Below, piece after piece: positions 8,767-18,601 of a stretch of 64,000 nt of DNA. Below the pieces are notes generated by a model. That model was given only the letters and a program-made list of their open reading frames with translations, was not told the DNA's origin and made no database searches. Numbering within the stretch: the first letter of the stretch is position 1; each line of letters begins with the position of its first letter. A program made the position numbers and the translations under genes. This stretch comes from Phoenix dactylifera (taxonomy: Eukaryota > Streptophyta > Magnoliopsida > Arecales > Arecaceae), in contig NW_024067823.1 in the NCBI RefSeq assembly GCF_009389715.1, forward strand, positions 372,001-436,000, in the 5' to 3' direction.

Positions 8767-11700
8767 CTAGGATGGATCAATCACTCCCAATCCCCTCCTA
8801 AGCACACTAAATCTCTCTTCACTTAAGGATTTTATAAAAATGTCAGCTAATTGATCATCAGTGCAAACAAATTGAAGTGTCACATCACCATTTAGTACAT
8901 GATCTCTTATGAAGTGATGTCTTATCTCAATATGTTTAGTTCTTGAATGCTGAATTAGATTTTTAGTTAGATTAATGGCACTTGTATTATCACAATTAAT
9001 GGAAATTTTATCTTGTTTAATGCCATAATCTTCCAATTGTTGTTTGATCCACAAGATTTGAGCACAACAACTCCCGGCTGCAACATATTCAGCTTCAGCA
9101 GTAGATAATGCCACCGAGTTTTGTTTCTTGCTAAACCATGAGATTAAGTTTTCTCCTAGGAATTGACATGACCCGCTGGTGCTTTTTCTATCAAGTTTAC
9201 ATCCAGCAAAGTCTGAATCTGTGTATCCTATTAAGTTTAGGCTAGATTCTTTAGAATACCATAACCCTATATTCTTTGTTCCTATTAGGTATTTAAAGAT
9301 TCTCTTGACTGCAGTTAGATAAGATTCCTTAGGATTAGACTGATATCTAGCACACATGCAAACACTAAACATGATATCAGGTCTACTTGCAGTAAGATAC
9401 AATAAAGATCCTATCATATCTCTATATAGTTTCTGATCTACAGATTTATCTGATTCATCTTGGTCTAATTTGCATGATGAGCTCATGGGGGTGCTGATTG
9501 ACTTGTTCCCCTCCATATCAAACTTCTTAAGCATCTCCTTGATGTATTTAGCTTGATTGATGAAGATGCCTTCTTCAGATTGTTTGATTTGAAGCCCGAG
9601 AAAATAATTCAGCTCTCCCATCATGCTCATTTCAAATTCACTCTGCATCAAGTTAGCAAATTCTTCGCAGAGGCGATTGTTAGTAGCACCGAAAATAATA
9701 TCATCAACATAAATCTGCACTAACAATATATCTTTGTTTTCCTTCTTTAGAAACAATGTTGTATCTACATTACCCCTAGAAAACTCATGTTCTAATAGGA
9801 ATTTGCTAAGCCTCTCATACCATGCTCTAGGTGCTTGTTTCAAACCATAAAGTGCCTTGTTCAATTTGTATACATGATTAGGGTATTGATGATTTTCAAA
9901 ACCAGGAGGTTGTTCTACATATACCTCCTCATTAATATACCCATTTAAGAATGCACTTTTTACATCCATTTGAAATAATTTGAAGTCCTTAGAGCATGCA
10001 AATGCTAGTAAAAGTCTAATTGCCTCAAGTCTAGCTACAGGAGCAAAGGTTTCATCAAAATCTATACCTTCTTCTTGATTATAATCCTTTGCTACTAGTC
10101 TAGCCTTATTCCTTATTACAATTCCATTTTCATCAAGTTTATTTTTATAAATCCATTTGGTACCTATAATTGAATATTCAGTAGGTCTTTCAACTAGATT
10201 CTATACTTTGTTTCTAGTAAATTGGTTTAATTCTTCTTGCATTGCATTTATCCAATTTACATCTTTTTCAGCTTCTTCTATGTGTTTGGGCTCAAAATGT
10301 GAAACGAAAGCTAGATGATTGTTTAAGTTCCTAAGAGATGCTCTAGTCCTAACAGGTTGAGATGGATCATCTAGAATTAATTCCTTAGGATGTCCGTGAG
10401 CAAACCTCCAAGCCTTAGTCAGCCCATGATCCATAATAGCCTCTTGGCTTGATGATGCATTTCCAATTAATTTTTGATTATCATCTTGTAATGTCATCTC
10501 ATCTATCTTCTCTTCAAGAATTTCACCATCATCATCAAAATTAACTCTCTTGCTAGAAGGGATATCACTAAAATCATCAAAAACAACATGTATGGATTCT
10601 TCTATAATTAGGGTTCTTTTATTAAAGATTCTATAGGCTTTACTAGTTGTGGAGTACCCCAAGAATATACCCTCATTAGATTTAGAGTCAAATTTTTCTA
10701 GATTATCTTTCCCATTATTATGAACAAAACACCTACATCCAAAAATATGAAAATAGTTCACTTTTGGTTTTCTGTTTTTCCAAAGTTCATAAGGTATTTT
10801 CTTTATGATGGATCTTAATAAAACTCTATTTAATATATGACAAGAAGTATTGACGGCTTCTCCCCAAAAGTACTTAGGGAGGTTACTTTCACACAACATA
10901 GTTCTAGCCATTTCCTCTAGAGTTCTATTTTTCCTCTCCACAACTCCATTTTGTTGTGGTGTCCTAGGTGCAGAAAAATTGTGTGTTATCCCCTTTTTAC
11001 TACAAAACTCATCAAATAAATGATTTTTAAATTCGGTACCATGGTCACTTCTAATAGCTATTACTGAAGTATCTCTAGCATTTGTTACTTCTTTATGAAA
11101 TTTCTTGAAAATTGAAAATGCTTGATCCTTATGGCCTAAGAACATGACCCAAGTATATCTAGAGTAATCATCTACGATAACTAGACCATATTTATTTCCA
11201 CCTAGACCTGTGGTTCTAGTTGGTCCGAATAGGTCCATGTGTAGTAGTTCTAGAGGTCTAGAGGTAGAGACACAATTTATAGATTTAAAGGAGTTCCTTG
11301 ATTGTTTGCCAAATTGACATGCTTCACATATTTTATTCTTTTCAAACTTTAATTTTGGCAAACCTATCACAGAATCTCTTTTAACTAGTTTAGATATGGT
11401 GTCCATGCTTGCATGACCTAACTTACGGTGCCATAACCAACTAGCATCATTATCCTTAGTTTCATTAACAACTAAACATGGGTTGTGTTTGGCAAGATCC
11501 TCAAGGTCTACAACATATACATTTCCACGTCTTATTCCTTTAAAAATTAAACTATTGTCATTTGGGTTTGTTATGATGCATAGTGATGGTTTAAACATAA
11601 CATTATAACCTCTATCACATAATTGACTAATGCTTAATAAATTATGCTTAAGACCATCAACATATCGAACATTATCAATAAAAGTTGAAGGAATAATTTG

Positions 11701-11879
11701 TACTTTACCTATACCAATGATGTCCTTGGTTATTGTCTCCAAAAGTCACAACACCTCTCTTCTTAGCTTCAAGGGTGAAGAATTGATCCTTGTCACCCGT
11801 CATGTGTCTTGAGCAGCCACTATCCAAGTACCAACAATTTTTGTCGATCTTGGCTGCAAGACACTCCTACACAAGCAAA
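8767..11879 (-). pseudogene. pol of the Sirevirus-like element (protease, integrase, RT, RNase H), disrupted
   Basis: On the - strand, 11743-11879 encodes a protease segment with DSGCSRHMTG, in a frame different from both gag and the rest of pol. From 11742 the integrase frame carries the zinc-binding segment (WLWHRKLGHAS, then CEACQFGKQ) and catalytic core motifs MDLFGP, VDDYSRYTW and NGVVERKNRTLEEMA. A stop at 10201-10203 reads TAG at a conserved Trp position, fitting a TGG to TAG change. The same frame continues through RT ([22 protein letters not shown]) and RNase H (TAEAEYVAA) to a natural stop at 8767. A one-base slip in the protease-integrase linker near 11725 and the shift from gag mean no continuous polyprotein can be made from this copy unless recoding occurs. 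Confidence 0.9.
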
Positions 11880-13658
11880 TCATATAATCTTAGGTACCCA
11901 AGTTTTCTTGGGTCCTTCATGGTTAGTAATGTTGGTTCCTTTTGGAACCCAAACCCTCTTAATTTTTCTTTTAGTTTTCTCTTTCCTATAATTACACACA
12001 TTTGCTTTATGTCCTAAAGTTCCACAACAAAAGCAGGTTATTTTCTTAGTTTTACTTTCCCCTGCTTTAACAAAGAAGTTACTAAGAAGTTTTTGCTTAT
12101 GTTTAGGTTTATACCCTAAACCCGCTCTATTGAATACCGCTCGTTGACTATTAAGTATCATATTCAATTTTTCAGAACTATATATAAATTTTTCAACCAA
12201 GGATTTGTATTTTTCAAGTTCTTTAGTTAGTGTTTGTTTTTCTGCTTTTAGATTATTTAGTTCTTTTGTGAAACTCTCATTTATATGTTTATTGTTTTTG
12301 GGTTCTAATGTTTCTTTGTTCAGCCTTTCATTTTCTTTAGTTAAGGTATTATTCTTTTGTATCAAGATTTGGTTGCTTGTTTTAAGTTCTGCATTTTCTT
12401 TGATAACAACATCTTTATCCTTAACTAATGAATCATACTTACGGAGATGAGTTTGGTTAGTTACTTTTAGTTCTTTGTTTTTGACGTTTATTGTTTTGTA
12501 TTCATCCATTAATTCATTGAAAGCATCATATAATTCATCAAAAGTAAAATCTAAATGTGGTGCGGATGTTACCTCATTTTCATTGGCCATGAAGCAGAAA
12601 TTGGCCTTTTCTCCTTGTTCCTCATCCGATGATGATGATGATGTGTCGGAGTCCGATAGGGTGGTGACAAGGGCTTTCTTCTTCTTGTACTTGCTCCCCT
12701 TCTTCAGTAAAGGATACTCAGCTCTAATGTGTCCCGGCTTCTTGCACTCATAACATCCAATCCCCTCATTTTCCCTTTCCTTACCTTTATCCTTTCGATA
12801 GAAATTTGAGGGGCCTCTCCTTTGATGAAAGGACTTCTTTTGGTTGATGAATCTTTTGAACTTACGTACGAGAAGAGCCTCATCATCCTCTCCCTCGTGA
12901 TCTTCTTCTTCACTGCTGCTACTGCAAGACAAGTCTTTGTTAGATGATGTAGATTTGAGAGCTATTACCTTTTTCTTATGGGAGGACTCTTCTTCGCTAT
13001 GTTGCTTCATTGTTAGCTCGTGCGTCATTAGGGATCCAAGAAGCTCCTCAAGTGGTAGCTTGTTCAAGTCCTTGGCTTCTTGGATTGCCGTCACCTTGGC
13101 TTTCCATGACCTTGGTAGACAGCGAAGAATCTTCCTGACAAGATCACTGTTAGTATAGTTTTTGCCAAGGCTTTTTAGGCCATTGACAATGTCAGTAAAT
13201 CTAGTGAACATGCAAGTGATTGTTTCATTAGAATCCATCTTAAATAGTTCATACTTATGAACCAATATGTTTATTTTGGATTCTTTGACTTGATTCGTGC
13301 CCTCATGGGTCACTTCAAGTCTATCCCAAATCTCTTTTGCAGAATTGCAAGTAGAGACTCTATTGAATTCATTTCTATCTAATGCACAGTAAAGCACATT
13401 CATTGCTTTGGAATTGAGTTGTGCCTTTCTCATGTTATGGTCATCCCAATCCTTTTCGAGTTTGGGTACAGTGACACCCTCTACATAGATGGATGGGATG
13501 TATGGTCCATTTACTACAATGGTCCACATCTCATAGTCTTGGGCTTGGATAAATATTCTCATCCTAGCCTTCCAATATGAGTAGTCGGATCCATTAAAGA
13601 ATGGGGGTCTTTGGGTGGACTGACCCTCAACGTGGGAAGATCCAAATGGGGTTGTCAT
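11880..13658 (-). CDS. gag of the Sirevirus-like element, 592 residues
   Basis: The frame is intact, from ATG 13658, 34 bp from the PBS, to a stop at 11880. The N-terminal 230 residues form a copia gag domain (YWKARMRIFIQ, KKVTAIQEA-like region). Ser/Glu/Asp-rich stretches surround the first zinc knuckle, at residues 302-315. That knuckle reads CYECKKPGHIRAEY, with Tyr in place of the last Cys. A long predicted coiled coil spans about residues 395-490. A second, complete knuckle (CFCCGTLGHKANVC) is at 542-555, followed by a Lys-rich tail. Two widely separated knuckles flanking a coiled coil fit Sirevirus gag. It would form the virus-like particle in the cytoplasm. Confidence 0.9.
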   Translation of the reverse strand: MTTPFGSSHVEGQSTQRPPFFNGSDYSYWKARMRIFIQAQDYEMWTIVVNGPYIPSIYVEGVTVPKLEKDWDDHNMRKAQLNSKAMNVLYCALDRNEFNRVSTCNSAKEIWDRLEVTHEGTNQVKESKINILVHKYELFKMDSNETITCMFTRFTDIVNGLKSLGKNYTNSDLVRKILRCLPRSWKAKVTAIQEAKDLNKLPLEELLGSLMTHELTMKQHSEEESSHKKKVIALKSTSSNKDLSCSSSSEEEDHEGEDDEALLVRKFKRFINQKKSFHQRRGPSNFYRKDKGKERENEGIGCYECKKPGHIRAEYPLLKKGSKYKKKKALVTTLSDSDTSSSSSDEEQGEKANFCFMANENEVTSAPHLDFTFDELYDAFNELMDEYKTINVKNKELKVTNQTHLRKYDSLVKDKDVVIKENAELKTSNQILIQKNNTLTKENERLNKETLEPKNNKHINESFTKELNNLKAEKQTLTKELEKYKSLVEKFIYSSEKLNMILNSQRAVFNRAGLGYKPKHKQKLLSNFFVKAGESKTKKITCFCCGTLGHKANVCNYRKEKTKRKIKRVWVPKGTNITNHEGPKKTWVPKII

Positions 13659-13691
13659 TTTGATCTTTTACTCTTAGGGTAGAAGAGTTTA

Positions 13692-13704
13692 GGCTCTGAT
13701 ACCA
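13692..13704 (-). other. Primer binding site of the Sirevirus-like element
   Basis: The - strand reads TGGTATCAGAGCC two bases after the 5' LTR end. It is an initiator tRNA-Met type PBS. Confidence 0.93.
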
Positions 13705-13706
13705 CT

Positions 13707-15681
13707 TGTTGCCCAGATAGACAACCCAAGAGGGGGGGGTGAATTGGGTTTTAAAATAATTTTGCAATTAAAACGTTTGAGGATGACTAATTAATACTTT
13801 TGCAAGATGATTAATTAGTTGCTATGTGCTGTGAGTGAAATGAGAGTGAGAGAGAGAGACACAAGCAATCACAAACACAATGTTTATAGTGGTTCGGAGC
13901 TATCCCTTGCTCCTACGTCCACTCCCCAAGTCTCACTTGGGAATTCACTATAATCCCTTGGATTACAGCCGGTTGTTTTACAAGCTCACAACCCAACTTG
14001 TTGTTTTACGAGCTCACAATGAACTCGGTCGGTTTTTCCAGGCTCACCGACTAGAACCACCCCGATTGTTTTTCCGGGATCACAATCGAACCCTTACACG
14101 TTGGTTTTACCCTCGGCTCACCAACCAACCTCTACACTCTTGATTCAATCCCCTGATTGAATCAAGCAAAGACAAGATGGAAAGAACAAGGACAAACAGA
14201 AAAAACAGAGCTTCTAAAAAGCAGATATACAGCAATATAAACTAGAGAGAAGTTAAAGCCCTCAAACACTTTTGAGTTGGAGTAGAGAAGGGCTTCTTGA
14301 ACTGTGAGTCTCCTCTTGAATGTCTGGTCGACTTGAAGGCAGGAGGAGACTTCTTTTAAATGCTGGGAAGAGGTAGCTGGATAGAGTTAATGGCGCTCTT
14401 CCTTCTTTTCTGTTGAAAACCAGTTGGCAGAGATAGGATGCTTGATTTCTTTGAGTGGAATGGTGCTTGTTTTTCTTGCTACAGTCCTCTGTGGCTATTT
14501 AAGCCATCCCCCACGGAAACTAGCCGTTAGACACCTTTTTCTGCCCGTTCTGCACACTCTGCATATCCTGACAATATGTCCGTTGGGGTCGGAGTCGACT
14601 CACGCGATCTGGAGTCGACTCGGCTGTAGCGGGAGTCGACTCATGCTTTTCTGGTGTCGGCTCGGCAACTGTTCCGGATTTGAATTAAAGTGACCTCCGC
14701 GACTGGGAGTCGACTCGACTTAACCCGGAGTCGACTCGCCAACTTCTGGAGCTGACTTGCCATTTTCGGAGTCGGCTCATCCCATGAAGTCCATGGAGCT
14801 AATTTTTCAACTTGGCCCACTCGAGTCGACTCGACAATCCTGGGAGTTGACTCGGCGCTCAGAGCCCGAACTCCCGATCTTCTGTCTTTTGGCTCGTCCA
14901 GTTTTGGAGTCGACTCGAATTGTTCCGGAGTCGACTCGGCTCTCAGTTTCCGAAACACAGCCTTCTGCCTTTTTGATGTAGCGCTGCCTTGGAGTCGACT
15001 CGAGCTGTCTGGGAGTCGACTCGGCTCTCAGAGACAATAATTCGGTCTTCTGTCTTTTTGGGGTCGCGCTGTCTCGGAGTCGACTCGCGCATTGCGGGAG
15101 TCGACTCGGATCTCAGAGTCCGAAAACTGCTCTCTGACTTTTGTCTTGTGTCCCACTGAGAGTCGACTCTCGCTTTCTTTGGAGTCGACCTGCCAACCAT
15201 CGGAGTCGACTCGCGTTCCACAGGAGTCGACTCGAATCTCAGGGTCGAAAATCGCTCTCTGACTTTTCTGTTTGTAACTCCTTGGAGTCGACTCATACTA
15301 CTCCGGAGTCGACTCGGTACTCATCGGAGTCGACTCGCGCACTTCAGGAGTCGACTCGCTGACAGGTTTTGAGTTGAGTCTTTCTGTTCGTCTGTCAGTT
15401 CTCAGTCGGAGTCGACTCGTAATGATCCGGAGTCGACTCGAGCCCGTGCCAGTGATTCTGATACGCTTGGAGTCGACTCGTAATATCCCGGAGTCGACTC
15501 GAGTCTCAGACTTTGGTTCAAACTGACTTCTTAACTTATCCAAAATATCTTGAACCAAGTCTAGAAACACTTAGACAAGATTTTCACTGAAACACTCAAT
15601 TGAATTCATTAGTAAACAAAAGATATACTCAATTATTTGAGCTCATCAAAATCAAATAGGATTTTAATCAATCACTCCACA
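13707..15681 (-). repeat. 5' LTR of the Sirevirus-like element
   Basis: It matches 4062-6037 along its whole length, with a 1-bp length difference and scattered substitutions. It holds the promoter: palindromes at 14592-15500 followed in transcription direction by a TATA-like TTAAATAG at 14495-14502. Confidence 0.93.
14592..15500. repeat. Array of GAGTCGACTC palindromes in 21-bp register (5' LTR)
   Basis: This is the same arrangement as in the 3' LTR. Some copies degenerate there are exact here and vice versa: the 5180 copy has GAGTTGACTC, whereas its counterpart near 14823 is GAGTCGACTC. It lies upstream of the probable transcription start of the element. Confidence 0.92.
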
Positions 15682-17599
15682 CAAGGGCCTCGGTTGTGTT
15701 CTTATGCAGAATGAGAAGGTGATAGCCTATGCTTCTAGACAGTTGAAACCATATGAGCTGAATTACCCTACTCATGATTTGGAGTTAGCAGCTGTGATCT
15801 TTGCTTTGAAAATATGGAGGCACTATTTATATGGTGAACATTGTGAAATTTTTACGGACCACAAGAGTTTGAAGTATATCTATACTCAAAAGGAGCTGAA
15901 TTTAAGGCAAAGAAGATGGTTAGAGCTATTAAAGGATTATGACCTAACTATTAATTACCATCCAGGAAAGGCAAATATTGTGGCCGATGCTCTAAGCAGG
16001 AAATCTTCAAGTAAATTAGCGGCTCTGATCACTACACAAAGAAACATTTTGTTGGACTTGGAGAGATATGAAATTGAAGTACGACTGCATGATCCTCAAG
16101 TACGACTTGCTAATCTTATGGTGCAGCCTACCTTGATTGAAAGGATTAAGTCATCTCAAAAAGAGGATTTAGAATTACAGAGGGTAAGGGGAACAGTTGA
16201 GTCTGGTGTTCAAAGCGAATTCCATATGCATGAGGATGGTTCCTTAAGATTCGGTAGTAGATTGTGTGTCCCTAAAGTCCCAGAATTAAGAAATGAAATT
16301 TTAGAGGAGGCTCATAGCTCAGCTTATACAATGCATCCAGGAGGCACAAAGATGTATCAGAATTTAAAGAAACATTTTTGGTGGAGTGGTATGAAAAGGG
16401 ATATTGCTCAATTTGTAGTTCAGTGTCTAGTATGTCAGCAGGTAAAAGCAGAACATCAAAGACCTGCGGGACCATTACAGTCTCTACTTATTCCTCAATG
16501 GAAGTGGGAGCATATCACCATGGACTTTGTGACTAGCTTGCCAAAAACTCTACGAGGTAATGATGCCGTGTGGGTAATTGTTGACCGGCTAACTAAATGA
16601 GTACACTTTTTGCCTTTCAGAGTTGGTTTCTCCTTAGAGAGATTGGCAGGCTTATATATAGAGTATATTGTGAAGTTGCATGGGGTCCCAGTTACCATTG
16701 TGTCAGACAGAGACAGTAGATTTGTATCACAGTTTTGGAAGAGTCTTCATAAGGCTCTTGAAACCAAATTGAGCTTTAGCACAGCTTTCCACCCCCAAAC
16801 CGATGGACAGTCAGAAAGAACCATGCAGATCTTGGAAGACATGTTGAGAGCCTGTGTTATGGATCTAGGAGGAGCGTGGGATGGCCACTTATCACTAGTA
16901 GAGTTTGCTTACAATAATAGCTATCAAGCAAGTATACAAATGGCTCCTTTTGAGGCGTTGTATGGCCGGAAGTGCCGATCTCCTATTTGTTGGGATGACG
17001 TGGGCGAGAGAAAATTATTAGGCCCAGAGATAGTACAACAGACTGTTGATAAGGTGCAAGTGATCAGAGAACGACTCCGTACAGCTTAGAGTCGCCAAAA
17101 GAGTTATGCTGATAATAGAAGGAGAGAACTGGAATTTCAAATTGGAGATCATGTTTTCTTGAGAGTGTCACCTACAAAAGGTGTGATGAGATTTGGGGTT
17201 CGTGGCAAATTGAGCCCTAGGTATGTTGGGCCGTTTGAGATTTTGGACAAAGTTGGGGAGGTGGCGTATCGACTGGCTTTACCACCGGCTTTGTCTAGTG
17301 TGCACAATATTTTTCATGTGTCAATGTTGAAGAAATATGTCCCAGATCCGAGTCATGTGGTAGCATATGAACCATTACATCTTCAGGAGGATTTAACCTA
17401 TGAGGAGTTCCCGGTACAAATTGTGGACAGGAAGGATCAAGTACTACGACATCGAACCATTCCTTTTGTGAAGGTACAATGGAATAATCATACGGAAAGA
17501 GAGGCTACTTGGGAGCTCGAAGAAGAGATGAAAATCAAGTATCTGCAGCTTTTTCAAACCTCAGGTATGTCAATTTCGAGGACGAAATATTTTTTTTAG
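15682..17599 (+). pseudogene. RNase H-integrase-chromodomain part of the gypsy pol, resumed after the insertion
   Basis: The frame continues from 4061 after the CAAGG duplication. RNase H runs from about 15683 to 16010 ([12 protein letters not shown], ending [11 protein letters not shown]). Integrase follows with its zinc-binding segment ([11 protein letters not shown], then CLVCQQVK), catalytic Asp in MDFVTSLP, Asp in VSDRDSRFV and Glu in DGQSERTMQILEDML. In-frame stops occur at 16598 (TGA) and 17087 (TAG, probably from CAG). The tail at about 17400-17560 (VKVQWNNHTEREATWELEEEM) is written here only as the motif WNN...EATWE; it is the chromodomain-like segment thought to guide integration to chromatin. 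A late frameshift alters the last residues before the PPT. Not functional. Confidence 0.9.
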
Positions 17600-17609
17600 G
17601 GGGGGAGAA
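17591..17609 (+). other. Polypurine tract of the gypsy element
   Basis: A T-run followed by AGGGGGGGAGAA immediately precedes the 3' LTR start TGTGAAGG. Confidence 0.85.
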
Positions 17610-18601
17610 TGTGAAGGCCCACATTTGAGTTGGGCCGGCCCTTGAGCAAGGGCGGCCCAATGCGTGCAAGGGGGAGGGAGTCTCCCGATTGAAACGCCCT
17701 CCCTCCCCTATTTTTCGGAAATCCTCCTCCCCCTCCTCCCGAATCCACCGGAAAGGGGGATCTTAGGGTGATAAAAACCCTAGCAACCGGGCCAAGACCT
17801 CCCCTCTTCCTAGGGCATCCGTCGAGAGCCATCCACACACAAAAAAAAAAAAGAGAAAGAGATTGGGTTTTACCTTGCCGCGGGAGGAACCGACGCGGTC
17901 GCCGTCGATCCGGTCGGGAGGACCTCGCCGGAGGCAAGGTGAGCACCTTCTTCTCCTTCTTCTTCGTTTTTGGCCTTTGTTTCTTTGGGAATGTAGCCCG
18001 AAAGTCGCCGGGTTGATGGAGAAGCCGATGCCTTGTTCGGCCTTCTCCTCCCTCGTTCCGGCCGGCCGTCGCCAGGCGTGGCACCGCCGGCACCACCACA
18101 TAGGCCGACGACCAGGGAACGTCGCCGGCCGTGGGCCACCTACGGCCGAGCCCCTTCTCCCCTTTCCATCAGGAAGAAAGAAGAAGAGGGAAAGAGAGAG
18201 GGTCCTTCCACTCCCTTTCTCTCATTATACTTTCCTCTTATTATAATATTTGTTATTGGGTTCTCTTCTTACACATGGATCCGGGGAGATCATGGCTTTG
18301 AGGACTCTAGATAGTTTTGGGATGCTAGATTTTAGAGGACCCTTTAGAGGATTAAACAGGGTCCTAGATCATCATATATCTTTGATAAATTTTAATGATG
18401 ACTTGGTTCTGTAGGGGAACAATCTATTGGACGAGAGGACGCTGAGCAGAGTCCTGCGCATTCCGGTTTATAGATCGTCGTGAGGGCGGGTGATTAGTTG
18501 TTTGAGTTTTCAATAAAGGCTAAGAATCTTTGTACGCCAATCCTACATGATATACATATTTTTGCACTATATATGTTTGATATGCTATGATCCAGACAAA
18601 G
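17610..18601 (+). repeat. 3' LTR of the gypsy element, left part
   Basis: The LTR begins TGTGAAGGCC after the PPT and continues to the CAAAG target duplication at 18597-18601, where the composite array interrupts it. It continues at 32483. It is G+C-rich, with short overlapping open frames on both strands that share no recognisable domain. The counterpart in the 5' LTR is outside the window, so this half cannot be checked against it here. Confidence 0.88.

Larger units (their letters stand above)
4062..15681 (-). mobile_element. Full-length Sirevirus-like Ty1/copia retrotransposon
   Basis: Two LTRs of 1976 bp (4062-6037) and 1975 bp (13707-15681) flank an internal region read on the - strand: PBS, gag, protease, integrase, RT, RNase H, an extra ORF and PPT. 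The 5-bp target duplication CAAGG is at 4057-4061 and 15682-15686; joining the flanks restores the gypsy RNase H reading frame. Assignment to the Sirevirus lineage rests on the long coiled-coil gag with a distal second zinc knuckle, the extra ORF between pol and the 3' LTR, several PPT-like tracts before the 3' LTR, and repeated palindromes in the LTRs. The LTRs differ at few sites by eye, so the insertion is fairly recent. Pol nevertheless carries a nonsense codon and frameshifts, so this copy is probably not autonomous. Confidence 0.92.

Noticed and set aside
17596..18314. Overlapping frames of 80-167 residues in the gypsy 3' LTR
   Set aside because: They are G+C-rich LTR sequence, mutually overlapping on both strands, with no recognised motif.
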